Positions 1 to 6,936 of a stretch of DNA of 8,290 bases are shown here, in pieces (positions within the stretch are counted from its first letter, which is position 1; each line of letters begins with the position of its first letter). The stretch is taken from positions 1 through 8,290 of the forward strand of contig QKDJ01000015.1 in NCBI GenBank assembly GCA_003252145.1, in the 5' to 3' direction. Made by a program: the position numbers and the translations under genes. The notes under the pieces were generated by a model. That model saw only the letters and a list, made by a program, of their open reading frames with translations, ran no database searches and was not told the DNA's origin. Source of the stretch: Azovibrio restrictus. Its GTDB lineage: Bacteria; Pseudomonadota; Gammaproteobacteria; Burkholderiales; Rhodocyclaceae.

Positions 1-415
1 CCATGAAATTGATGATCACCAGAATCAGGAAGACCACGATACCTACGGTGTAATTGCCCCCCACCAGGAACTGGCCAAATGCCTCGATCACTTTACCGGC
101 CGCATCCCCGCCCGTATGCCCCTCCAGCATCACCACCCGGGTGGAGGCCACGTTCAAAGAAAGGCGCAACAAGGTAGTGACCAGCAGCACCGTGGGGAAC
201 ACGGAAAATTCCAGGGTCTTCTTGACCTGGATGGCCACCAGCAGGATCAACACGGACAGGGCAATGTTGAAGGTGAACAACACATCCAGAATGAAGGGCG
301 GCAAGGGCAGCACCATCATCGCCAGAATCATGACGATGAGTAGAGGCGCAGCCAGCTGGAAGGCGCTTAGACGACTGAAGATGTTTTGCAGGGAGGAGAG
401 CGCCATGCTAGCCAT
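1..415 (-). CDS. flhA: FlhA, flagellar type III export gate protein (partial, N-terminal part only)
   Basis: FlhA is an inner-membrane component of the flagellar protein export gate; its transmembrane part helps use the proton motive force and its cytoplasmic part (outside this window) docks export substrates. The visible 138 codons show the family's N-terminus: a short polar lead, hydrophobic segments at about residues 21-42, 46-63 and 122-137, and the conserved stretch LRLSLNVASTR at residues 83-93. The gene runs off the low-coordinate end of the window. I chose the ATG at 415 because GGAGG (423-427) lies 7 nt upstream; a second in-frame ATG three codons later (406) has no comparable Shine-Dalgarno. 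The start overlaps the flhB stop codon by one base (TGATG), so the two are probably translationally coupled. Identification is secure; the exact start is likely. Confidence 0.95.
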   Translation of the reverse strand, partial: MASMALSSLQNIFSRLSAFQLAAPLLIVMILAMMVLPLPPFILDVLFTFNIALSVLILLVAIQVKKTLEFSVFPTVLLVTTLLRLSLNVASTRVVMLEGHTGGDAAGKVIEAFGQFLVGGNYTVGIVVFLILVIINFM

Positions 416-1548
416 CAGACGGCCTCCGGCACAAGTTCAGAAGGCACGTCGATATCCTTGGGGGGCGTAGGGTAATCACCGCCCGTGCTACGCCAGCGGG
501 ACAGCTGATACACATAGGCCAGCACCTCTGCCACCGCGGCATACAAACTGCCGGGAATTTCCTGATCCAGTTCGGCGTGACGATAGAGCGCCCGTGCCAG
601 AGGTGGCGCTTCCAGCATGGGCACCCCATGCTCGGCGCCCAGGGACTTGATCCGTTGTGCAATGACGCCCATCCCCTTGGCCAATACCTTGGGAGCAGCC
701 ATGCCCTCCTGATAAGACAAAGCCACCGCAAAGTGGGTGGGGTTGGTCACGATCACATCAGCCTGGGGCACGGCAGCCATCATGCGCTTACGGGCCGCCT
801 CCCGCTGCAGACTGCGGATACGCCCCTTGACCATGGGGTCCCCGTCCATTTCCTTCATTTCCTGGCGGACCTGCTCTTTGGTCATCTTCAGCTTGTCGTA
901 GTATTGCCAGATCTGGAATGGCACGTCAGCGGCGACAATGATGATCATGGCCGCCACGATCATCAGGAAGGTGAAGGTCAGCAACTTGCCTGCAGACACC
1001 AGACCAGCCTCCAGGGGCTGGCCCAGCAGACCAAAAATATCTTCCCACTCATTCCAGATCATCAGGACAGCAACCCCCCCGATCAGAACAGCCTTCAAGG
1101 CGGCCTTGAGCAGTTCCATCAGGCTGTTCCAGGAAAACATGCGACCAATGCCGGAGATGGGGTTCATGCGGCCAAAGCTGGGCACCAGTGCCTTGGGAGA
1201 GAACACCCAAGCATTCAGCACAAAGGGAGGAATCAGGGCTGCCACGATCATGGCCAGAACCAGAGGAGAAAAGCTGACCAGAGCATCAAAGGAAATATCC
1301 GTGAGGCGCACCAACGCCAGGTTGGGTTCCTTGAGAAAGACGGGGTCCATGATCAAGCCCTTGCGCATGATCATCATGGCTCGCTCAGCCAACCAACCGC
1401 CCAGCAACCAGAACGCAGAGGCCGCAACGATGAGGACGAGAAAACTACCCAGTTCCTTCGAGTGGGGAACCTGGCCCTCCTCCCGGGCTTGCGATATACG
1501 CCTGCCGGTAGGCTCTTCTGTTTTCTCCTGGTCGCTATCTTCAGCCAT
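415..1548 (-). CDS. flhB: FlhB, flagellar type III export gate / substrate-specificity switch protein
   Basis: FlhB sits in the inner membrane at the flagellar export gate and switches export from rod/hook proteins to filament proteins after self-cleavage. Numbered from the ATG at 1554 (379 residues), the N-terminus carries the family-typical EKTEEPT motif near residues 10-16. Hydrophobic segments follow at about 36-56, 92-115, 150-168 and 188-209, then the basic linker and the cytoplasmic domain. The self-cleavage motif NPTH is intact at residues 271-274, within VIVTNPTHFAVAL. The length is usual for the family. In-frame ATGs occur at 1554 and 1548; I prefer 1548 (MAEDSDQEK, 377 residues) because a weak GGTG lies about 8 nt upstream and because it leaves room after the candidate TATAAT box. 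The gene follows an intrinsic terminator and starts a new unit with flhA. The family call is very sure; the start is uncertain by two codons. Confidence 0.96.
   Translation of the reverse strand: MAEDSDQEKTEEPTGRRISQAREEGQVPHSKELGSFLVLIVAASAFWLLGGWLAERAMMIMRKGLIMDPVFLKEPNLALVRLTDISFDALVSFSPLVLAMIVAALIPPFVLNAWVFSPKALVPSFGRMNPISGIGRMFSWNSLMELLKAALKAVLIGGVAVLMIWNEWEDIFGLLGQPLEAGLVSAGKLLTFTFLMIVAAMIIIVAADVPFQIWQYYDKLKMTKEQVRQEMKEMDGDPMVKGRIRSLQREAARKRMMAAVPQADVIVTNPTHFAVALSYQEGMAAPKVLAKGMGVIAQRIKSLGAEHGVPMLEAPPLARALYRHAELDQEIPGSLYAAVAEVLAYVYQLSRWRSTGGDYPTPPKDIDVPSELVPEAV
423..427 (-). promoter_or_regulatory. Shine-Dalgarno of flhA inside the flhB 3' end
   Basis: GGAGG on the minus strand ends 7 nt before the ATG at 415 and lies within the last codons of flhB. 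It decides between the two possible flhA starts (415 over 406) and fits coupled translation of flhB and flhA. Confidence 0.65.
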
Positions 1549-1574
1549 GACCATTGCACCGTTTCGATGTGCCT

Positions 1575-1580
1575 ATTATA
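1575..1580 (-). promoter_or_regulatory. Candidate -10 box of a promoter for flhBA
   Basis: The minus strand reads TATAAT here, a perfect match to the sigma-70 -10 consensus, in an AT-rich stretch about 20-30 nt upstream of the flhB start. The best -35 candidate is poor: TTTAAT with a 16-nt spacer matches TTGACA at only three positions. A TTGACT further upstream is too far away to pair with this box. I saw no convincing sigma-28 or sigma-54 flagellar promoter in the gap. Transcription would start near 1568 and give a very short leader. The position after a strong terminator makes a promoter here logical, but the missing -35 suggests an activator or a chance match. Confidence 0.45.
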
Positions 1581-1668
1581 GAAAAAAACTAGAAAAATTA
1601 AATAGGTACACCGCTTTTTTTACAAAGCGTGTTAAGTCAACAACTTAGAAGCGCCTGGGTAAACGGCA

Positions 1669-1705
1669 AAAAGCGGAAAGGGGCAAAATGCCCCTTTCCG
1701 CTTTT
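1669..1705 (-). terminator. Rho-independent terminator after cheA
   Basis: A perfect 17-bp inverted repeat (arms 1669-1685 and 1689-1705) encloses a 3-nt loop. The base of the stem is A/T pairs and its core is GCGG-AAA-GGGGC. Read on the minus strand the hairpin ends in a run of T residues (GCTTTTTG), as expected for an intrinsic terminator. It begins about 36 nt after the cheA stop, so it closes the cheV-cheV-cheY-cheZ-cheA unit and separates it from flhBA. On the plus strand it is also followed by pyrimidines, but no plus-strand gene ends nearby. Confidence 0.88.
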
Positions 1706-1740
1706 CTTCGTTGACGATCAACAGCTTAGATTTACCGCCC

Positions 1741-3615
1741 TCACCCCATATCCAGTGCCGGTATACGTCCACCGATATCCATGTGCTGCCCATCCACCAG
1801 CAATTCCTTCATATCCAGGATCAGCACAATCTGGCCGTTGGACAGGGTGGTTACCCCCGCCACGCCACGAGGACGGAAGTCTTCCAGGGACTTGATCACT
1901 GCGTCATCCCGACCGGCAAAGCTGTCCACCCCCAGGATGAAGCTACGCTCGGCCGTCTGCATCAGCACGCCGTATTCGGGATAACGCTCCTGGGGCCAGC
2001 CCAGCAGGCGGGCCAAGGACACGACAGGGAGAATTTCGCCGCGAACCACCAGGGTGGACTTGCCGCCAACCTCCTGAATCTTGTCCCGTTCGATAGGCAG
2101 AATTTCCCGAACCAGAGACAAGGGCAGCGCAAAGGGCTGGTCACCCAGCAGCACCAACAGGACCGGCAGGATCGCCAGGGTCAGAGGCAGGGAAATCAGG
2201 AATACAGAGCCCTTGCCAGGCTCCGAGCGGATATCGATGGAGCCATTGAGCTTCTGGATATTGGTTTTCACCACATCCATCCCTACGCCACGGCCGGACA
2301 CATCGGAAATTTCCGTTTTCGTGGAGAAGCCGGGAAGCAGAATCAGATTGAAGCTCTGACGATCATCCAAGGTATTGGCTTCTTCTTCCGAAATCAGCCC
2401 CTTCTCCACCGCCTTGGCCCGAATGCGCTCCGCACTCATCCCGCGGCCGTCATCGGCCACGATCAGGACAATGTGATCCCCCTCCTGACGCGCCTCCAGG
2501 CGCACCAGACTCTTGGAGGATTTGCCCGCAGCAGCCCGCTCGGCCGTAGCTTCGACCCCGTGATCGACCGCGTTACGGATCAAGTGGATGAGAGGATCAG
2601 CCAGATCCTCAATCATGGTCTTATCCACTTCGGTCTCTTCACCCGCCAGGACCAGCTCCACGTCCTTACCGAGTTGACGAGCCAGATCCCGGGCGATCCG
2701 GGGATATTTCTGGAACAAGCGGCCAATGGGCTGCATGCGGGTCTTCATAACCGAGTTCTGCAGATCGGAGACCAGCAGATCCAACTGGCTCACCGCCTGA
2801 TCCAGGGCATGCAGGGTTTCCCCGTCATTCTTGCCCGCCAGGATATCGGCCCGCAAACTGGTCAGGCGGTTCTTGGTCAGCCCGATTTCGCCAGACAGGT
2901 TCAACACCTGATCCAGACGTGAGGTATCCACACGGATGGTGTTTTCTCGGGCACGTTCTTCCACCCGGCGCCCGCCACCGCCAGTGGGGCGATCGCTACC
3001 ACGACGGCCAAAAGCGGCATTTGTGGGCTTTTCAGCGGGCACAGCGGCGGCGGCTTCCGCGCGGGTAATCACTTCACCGGTTGCAACAGGAGGTTGTCCA
3101 TTTACTGCACCATGCAGCGCCTCCCAATCCGGACCACCAGCAGCGGCTGCAACAGGCGCTGCCGCTTCCACAACCACGGGAGCAGCCTCTACAGTTGGAG
3201 CAGCCACGACCCCTGCCACGGCCTCGCCCTTCAGAACGGCCTCAAGAGCATGCAATAGTTCGGCCGGCGCGGGCATAGGCTGCACCCCCGAGGAAAGATC
3301 GCCAAACATGTCACGCACACCCTTGGTGGCAGCCATGATCAGATCCATCAGTTCCGGCGTCAGGTGCAGCTCCGCATTACGTAGCTTGTCAAAAAGGTTT
3401 TCCGTCAGGTGACACAGGGTCACCAGCTCTGTGGCATTAAGGAAGCCGGCACCACCTTTGACGGTGTGGAAACCACGAAAGATGTCGTTCAGGAGGCTCC
3501 GGTCATCGGGCATCTTCTCCAAATCCACGAGCTTGTTGTCCACATCGGACAGCAGGTCGTTGGCCTCCTGCAGAAAATCCTGCAGGAGATCTTCCATCCC
3601 GGCAAAGTCGCTCAT
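1741..3615 (-). CDS. cheA: CheA, chemotaxis histidine kinase, apparently without a P2 domain
   Basis: CheA autophosphorylates on a histidine under receptor control and passes the phosphate to CheY. In its 624 residues I see a P1/Hpt domain (about 1-105) with phosphorylatable His50 in FHTVKGGAGF. An Ala/Pro/Gly-rich linker follows (about 111-225). Next come the P3 dimerisation helices (about 226-295) and the P4 kinase domain, with N box HLIRNAVDHGVE (344-355), G1 box DDGRGM (388-393) and G2 box GRGVGMDVV (441-449). The CheW-like P5 domain runs from about 478 to 612. The linker does not look like a folded P2 (CheY/CheB-binding) domain; it is low in complexity and carries an isolated PDWEALHGAV stretch at 162-171. 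The start at 3615 has AAGGAG overlapping the cheZ stop, 8 nt upstream; the gap to cheZ is 12 bp. The kinase looks fully active. Only the P2 absence is a judgement by eye. Confidence 0.96.
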   Translation of the reverse strand: MSDFAGMEDLLQDFLQEANDLLSDVDNKLVDLEKMPDDRSLLNDIFRGFHTVKGGAGFLNATELVTLCHLTENLFDKLRNAELHLTPELMDLIMAATKGVRDMFGDLSSGVQPMPAPAELLHALEAVLKGEAVAGVVAAPTVEAAPVVVEAAAPVAAAAGGPDWEALHGAVNGQPPVATGEVITRAEAAAAVPAEKPTNAAFGRRGSDRPTGGGGRRVEERARENTIRVDTSRLDQVLNLSGEIGLTKNRLTSLRADILAGKNDGETLHALDQAVSQLDLLVSDLQNSVMKTRMQPIGRLFQKYPRIARDLARQLGKDVELVLAGEETEVDKTMIEDLADPLIHLIRNAVDHGVEATAERAAAGKSSKSLVRLEARQEGDHIVLIVADDGRGMSAERIRAKAVEKGLISEEEANTLDDRQSFNLILLPGFSTKTEISDVSGRGVGMDVVKTNIQKLNGSIDIRSEPGKGSVFLISLPLTLAILPVLLVLLGDQPFALPLSLVREILPIERDKIQEVGGKSTLVVRGEILPVVSLARLLGWPQERYPEYGVLMQTAERSFILGVDSFAGRDDAVIKSLEDFRPRGVAGVTTLSNGQIVLILDMKELLVDGQHMDIGGRIPALDMG

Positions 3616-3627
3616 AACCGATTCTCC

Positions 3628-4491
3628 TTAGAAACCCAGACTATCAAGCAGGTCATCTACCTGCTGCTGGTTCACCACCACGTCGGACCGACCATCAGAG
3701 TTGATGACAGGACCATTCATGAGGCTGGCCACTTCCTGGTTGCGCTTGTTCTGGGGTACGACTTCAATGAGGACGGTCATCAGACCATTTTCCAGTTCCT
3801 GGGCCAGACTAACCACCTTCTTGATCACCTGTCCCGTCAGATCCTGGAAGTCCTGAGCCATCATGATTTCCATCAATTGGCCATCAATCTGTCCTGTTGC
3901 TGCCGGCACGCCCGTTTTCAGGTAATCCCGGGTTTCCTCAGCGAGCTGCTTGAACTCTGCCGTGCTCATCTGATTGGCAAAAACCTTATCCCAGCGTGCG
4001 CCCAATGCCTGAGAGGTATTTTCCAGGCCATCCACAACAGGTTTTGCAATATCGGTGGCATTCAGCACTCGACAGGCCGCCTGTTCGGTCAAGTTGGCCA
4101 CATAAGCCAACCTGTCCTTGGCGTCCGGAAGGGCCGAAACCGTATTTTCCAGCAGCTTGTCGTAGCCCAGCTCATGGAGGGTGTCATGGAGCTGCCGCGC
4201 CATCTGTCCCACACGCTGGAACACACTTTCCTGACTGGGCCACTCCCCTTCCTGAGCAAGCGCATCCGGGACTGCACCAACAGGAGCTGCGGGCTCGGGC
4301 TCCTGCTGATAATCAGCAGATACCGTATCAAACAAGGCCTGCAAATCGTCGCTGTCGCCCAGTGAGGTCATTTCCGACACAGGCGCTGCAGCAGGCGCTA
4401 CAGGAGCGGGAGCAGGCGCTTGAGGCTGCACAGTGGCTGCCACACTATCAAAGAGGGCTTCCAGGTCAGGGGAATCGTTATTGGCAGTCAT
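3628..4491 (-). CDS. cheZ: CheZ, CheY-P phosphatase with an extended N-terminus
   Basis: CheZ speeds dephosphorylation of CheY-P and so resets the flagellar motor signal. The call rests on three features: a long helical core beginning near QMARQLHDTLHELG, the catalytic-region signature MMAQDFQDLTGQVIKK containing the conserved Asp-Gln pair, and the C-terminal CheY-binding peptide QVDDLLDSLGF, which matches the E. coli terminus. From the ATG at 4491 the protein has 287 residues, about 70 more than E. coli CheZ (214). The extra length is N-terminal: two copies of D-L-x-A-L-F-D-x-V (residues 9-17 and 49-57) separated by an Ala/Pro-rich spacer. An upstream in-frame start at 4524 would overlap cheY. 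I prefer 4491 because GAGGGAG, overlapping the cheY stop, lies 5 nt before it. Stop-to-start gap to cheY is 10 bp. Identification is sure. Confidence 0.95.
   Translation of the reverse strand: MTANNDSPDLEALFDSVAATVQPQAPAPAPVAPAAAPVSEMTSLGDSDDLQALFDTVSADYQQEPEPAAPVGAVPDALAQEGEWPSQESVFQRVGQMARQLHDTLHELGYDKLLENTVSALPDAKDRLAYVANLTEQAACRVLNATDIAKPVVDGLENTSQALGARWDKVFANQMSTAEFKQLAEETRDYLKTGVPAATGQIDGQLMEIMMAQDFQDLTGQVIKKVVSLAQELENGLMTVLIEVVPQNKRNQEVASLMNGPVINSDGRSDVVVNQQQVDDLLDSLGF
4321..4467 (-). repeat. Two-copy D-L-x-A-L-F-D-x-V motif in the CheZ N-terminal extension
   Basis: Copy 1 is PDLEALFDSV (codons for DLEALFDSV at 4441-4467) and copy 2 is DDLQALFDTV (DLQALFDTV at 4321-4347). They are separated by about 30 residues rich in Ala and Pro. 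The codons of the two copies differ at many positions, so this is an old or selected repeat rather than a recent DNA duplication. Both resemble the CheZ C-terminal peptide DDLLDSLGF. Confidence 0.75.
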
Positions 4492-4496
4492 GTAAG

Positions 4497-4503
4497 CTCC
4501 CTC
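4497..4503 (-). promoter_or_regulatory. Shine-Dalgarno of cheZ overlapping the cheY stop
   Basis: GAGGGAG overlaps the last bases of the cheY TGA and ends 5 nt before the ATG at 4491. It favours this start over the upstream in-frame candidate at 4524, which would lie inside cheY. Confidence 0.7.
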
Positions 4504-4897
4504 AGGCCTGACCCATTTTCTCAAAAATCTTGGTCAATTTTTCAGCCAGAGTGGCAGAGGTAAAGGGTTTGACGATGTAACCGCTGGCACCTGCCTGGGC
4601 TGCAGCAATGATGTTTTCCTTCTTGGCCTCGGCGGTGATCATGAGCACAGGCAGGTACTTCAGGGATGGCGTGGAGCGCACCGTTTGCAGCAGCGTCAAA
4701 CCATCCATGTTAGGCATATTCCAGTCCGTCACCACGAACTCAAAACCACCGCCGTTCAGCTTCTGCAAAGCAATGGCACCATCCTCTGCTTCGTCCACAT
4801 TGGTGTAGCCAAGTTCCTTCAGAAGGTTACGCACGATACGACGCATGGTGGAAAAGTCATCCACCACCAGAATTTTCATTTTAGGATCGACAGGCAT
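4502..4897 (-). CDS. cheY: CheY, chemotaxis response regulator (single receiver domain)
   Basis: CheY receives phosphate from CheA and in the phosphorylated form binds the flagellar switch protein FliM to change motor rotation. The 131-residue protein is one receiver domain with all key residues: acidic pocket Asp13/Asp14, phospho-acceptor Asp58 in [10 protein letters not shown], Thr88, Tyr107 and Lys110. It is very close to E. coli CheY as I remember it, including [16 protein letters not shown] and [17 protein letters not shown], so the FliM/CheZ-binding face should be conserved. The start at 4897 has GGAG 6 nt upstream; an internal Met at codon 7 lacks a ribosome site. It lies between the second cheV (17 bp gap) and cheZ (10 bp gap), so kinase, regulator and phosphatase genes are adjacent. 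No DNA-binding or other output domain is present. Confidence 0.97.
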   Translation of the reverse strand: MPVDPKMKILVVDDFSTMRRIVRNLLKELGYTNVDEAEDGAIALQKLNGGGFEFVVTDWNMPNMDGLTLLQTVRSTPSLKYLPVLMITAEAKKENIIAAAQAGASGYIVKPFTSATLAEKLTKIFEKMGQA

Positions 4898-4914
4898 GCT
4901 GTACTCCAGGGTTT

Positions 4915-5853
4915 TTATCGTTCTACCAGAGGCCGCAGGGTATCTGCCAGCACTTCAGCATCAAACTTCGCCACATAGGCATCTACGCCCACGGATTTGC
5001 CCATGGCTCGATTCGCCTCAGAGGACAAGGAGGAATGCATGACAACAGGCACCCCTTCAAACCGTGAGTCCGCCTTGATGTTCTTGGTCAGGACATAACC
5101 ATCCATTTCCGGCATCTCGGCATCTACAAGAATCAGATTGATCTCTTCACGCATGGGCACGCCCATCTGCTGAGCATGCGCAGCAATGGCTTGCAAGCGG
5201 GTCCAGGCTTCAGCACCGTTGGTAGCATGCTTGTGCTTTACACCAAGCTTATCCAGCACTTCCGCAATCTTCTTACGAGCCACGATAGAGTCATCCACGA
5301 AGAAGATATTGGTATCCTCCTCTACCCGTGCCGGTTGGATATCAACAATAACGGCCTCACCGAAGGCATTGGCGAGAATTTGTTCCACGTCCAGGATGGA
5401 CACCAAATGACCGTCATTCAATTCGATGACGGCAGTGATCAGGCCCTGATTGGCCGTCAACACGCTTTCCGGCGCCTTCACCTTTTCCCAGTCCACCCGA
5501 ATGATGCGATCCACCTCGTGCACCAGGAAACCCAGGGTCCGCTTGGAATATTCGGCCACCATCATGGTCTTGCCCAACTCCGTAGGGGGATCATCCAGAT
5601 CCAGATAGGAGGCCAAGGAAAGCACGGGAATCACATTACCCCGCAGGGAAATCAAGCCCTCTACCCCCCTGGGCATATTGGGGGTTTTGGTGATGTGAGG
5701 GGTACGCCCCACTTCTCTCACCTTGAATACGTTGATACCGAAAGTCTCCCGGGTTCCCAGTGAGAACAGGAGAATCTCCATCTGGTTGGAGCCAGCCAGG
5801 CGGGTGCGGGCATCCACACCATCCAGCAGATTTTTCTTTTCCAGTGCATTCAT
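4915..5853 (-). CDS. cheV: CheV, CheW-receiver hybrid coupling protein (second copy)
   Basis: CheV joins chemoreceptors to CheA through a CheW-like domain and modulates this through a phosphorylatable receiver domain, often for adaptation. In its 312 residues the CheW-like part spans about 20-165, with [14 protein letters not shown] and the loop [14 protein letters not shown]. The receiver spans about 180-312, with Asp187/Asp188, phospho-acceptor Asp244 in [12 protein letters not shown], the HSS motif at 273-275 and Lys296. All phosphotransfer residues are present, so it should accept phosphate. The start at 5853 has GGAG 8 nt upstream, and the gap to the first cheV is 15 bp. It is clearly a paralogue of that gene: [21 protein letters not shown] and MHSSLS are identical. 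It lacks the seven-residue insert after FSLG and differs in the inter-domain linker. CheW alone is excluded by the receiver domain. Confidence 0.95.
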   Translation of the reverse strand: MNALEKKNLLDGVDARTRLAGSNQMEILLFSLGTRETFGINVFKVREVGRTPHITKTPNMPRGVEGLISLRGNVIPVLSLASYLDLDDPPTELGKTMMVAEYSKRTLGFLVHEVDRIIRVDWEKVKAPESVLTANQGLITAVIELNDGHLVSILDVEQILANAFGEAVIVDIQPARVEEDTNIFFVDDSIVARKKIAEVLDKLGVKHKHATNGAEAWTRLQAIAAHAQQMGVPMREEINLILVDAEMPEMDGYVLTKNIKADSRFEGVPVVMHSSLSSEANRAMGKSVGVDAYVAKFDAEVLADTLRPLVER

Positions 5854-5868
5854 GAAGTTCTCTCCGGA

Positions 5869-6834
5869 TCAGACCGTGGCGGGCAAACGCTCGTTCAGGC
5901 GCCGGGACAGCACCTCCGAAAGCCGCTGAGCTTCGAACTTGGGCACATACTCATCCACCCCGACGGACAGCCCCAATTTCTGATTGGACATGCCGGACAA
6001 GGAGGAATGCATGATTACGGGAATGGCCGCAAAGCGGGAATCGTTTTTGACCTTCTTGGTCAGGATGTAGCCATCCATTTCCGGCATTTCGATATCCGTG
6101 AGAATCAGACTGATGACTTCAGCGGGCGTCTTGCCAATGGCCTTGGCGTAGGTCGCCATTTTTTCCAACTCGTCCCACATCTGGCGCCCGTTGGTCGCCC
6201 CGACGTACTTGACGCCCATGGCATCCAAAGTCCGTTCGATCTGCCGTCGCGCCACGATGGAATCGTCACAGAAAAACACCGTCACATCCGGCTTTTCCAG
6301 AGGCACGATGCTCTTGAATTGAATGTCGTCATCGTCGTAGCGGGCGGTATCCGAGAGGACCTTTTCCACGTCCATCATCATGATCAGACGATTGTCTTCC
6401 AACTCGGTCACTGCCGTTACCAGCCCACCCATCTGGGCCATGAGCATCTCGGGAGGCACCCGCATCATGCTCCAGTCCAAACGCAGGATGGTATCCACCG
6501 CCTCCACCAGAAAACCCTGGGTGTGGCCGTTGTATTCGGTAACGATCATGATTTCCCGAGGCGTGTCGGTCATCACCCCGGAGTACTTGGCCAAATCCAC
6601 CACGGGCACCAACATGCCGCGCAGACTCACCATGCCTTCGACAGCGGGAGGCATGTCGGGCGCAGCAGTAATGGCTGGCGTACGCATCACCTCACGGACT
6701 TTGAACACATTGATGCCAAAAGTCTCACGACGCCCCGTACGCTGATCCTCCCCCAGGGAGAACAACAGGATTTCGAGCTTATTGGTACCCGCGAGCTTGG
6801 TCCTCGCGTCGATACTCTTCAGCAGCTCAGACAT
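5869..6834 (-). CDS. cheV: CheV, CheW-receiver hybrid coupling protein (first copy)
   Basis: This is a coupling protein with a CheW-like domain (about residues 12-165) and a receiver domain (about 183-321). The CheW-like part shows [23 protein letters not shown] and MVSLRGMLVPVVDL. The receiver has Asp190/Asp191, phospho-acceptor Asp247 in [15 protein letters not shown] at 276-278 and Lys299. The domains are joined by a short acidic linker with four Asp in a row (167-170). A seven-residue charged insert (EDQRTGR) follows FSLG compared with its neighbour. The CheW part is Met-rich around 123-135 and 151-154. I chose the ATG at 6834 (321 residues) because GAGGGAG (6842-6848) lies 7 nt upstream; an in-frame TTG two codons earlier (6840) is less likely. 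It is the first gene of the tight che unit, about 100 bp after the MCP gene. Confidence 0.95.
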   Translation of the reverse strand: MSELLKSIDARTKLAGTNKLEILLFSLGEDQRTGRRETFGINVFKVREVMRTPAITAAPDMPPAVEGMVSLRGMLVPVVDLAKYSGVMTDTPREIMIVTEYNGHTQGFLVEAVDTILRLDWSMMRVPPEMLMAQMGGLVTAVTELEDNRLIMMMDVEKVLSDTARYDDDDIQFKSIVPLEKPDVTVFFCDDSIVARRQIERTLDAMGVKYVGATNGRQMWDELEKMATYAKAIGKTPAEVISLILTDIEMPEMDGYILTKKVKNDSRFAAIPVIMHSSLSGMSNQKLGLSVGVDEYVPKFEAQRLSEVLSRRLNERLPATV

Positions 6835-6936
6835 CTTCAATCTCCCTCAACTGTGTGAGCCACTTACGCAGCCCGATTGCCCCCATATGGAGCGAAGGAT
6901 ACACAGAATTCATTCCAACTGAAACCGCGGCAGAAC

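Noticed and set aside
577..1581. Plus-strand open frame of about 330 codons opposite flhB
   Set aside because: Its product is rich in His, Gln and Asp, typical of a reverse-complement shadow; flhB on the other strand is certain.
1635..1645. TTGACT on the minus strand as a -35 box for flhB
   Set aside because: No -10 lies 16-18 nt downstream, and it is too far from the TATAAT at 1575-1580 to pair with it.
1633..1647. Short inverted repeat TAAGT-N5-ACTTA near the terminator
   Set aside because: Only five base pairs in AT-rich DNA; expected by chance and not linked to a known operator.
1711..2922. Long plus-strand open frame (about 400 codons) opposite cheA
   Set aside because: It is antisense to an unmistakable CheA gene, its product is Gln/His-rich with no recognisable domain, and its openness follows from the codon bias of the minus-strand gene.
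3409..4365. Plus-strand open frame opposite cheZ and the 5' end of cheA
   Set aside because: It spans two real minus-strand genes and their gap, has no known domain, and is explained as a shadow frame.
4492..4524. Upstream start of CheZ adding [11 protein letters not shown]
   Set aside because: It would overlap cheY, and a good Shine-Dalgarno sits just before the ATG at 4491. The added residues look like out-of-frame cheY end plus gap.
6007..6858. Plus-strand open frame opposite the first cheV
   Set aside because: His-rich shadow of a conserved gene, with no family resemblance.
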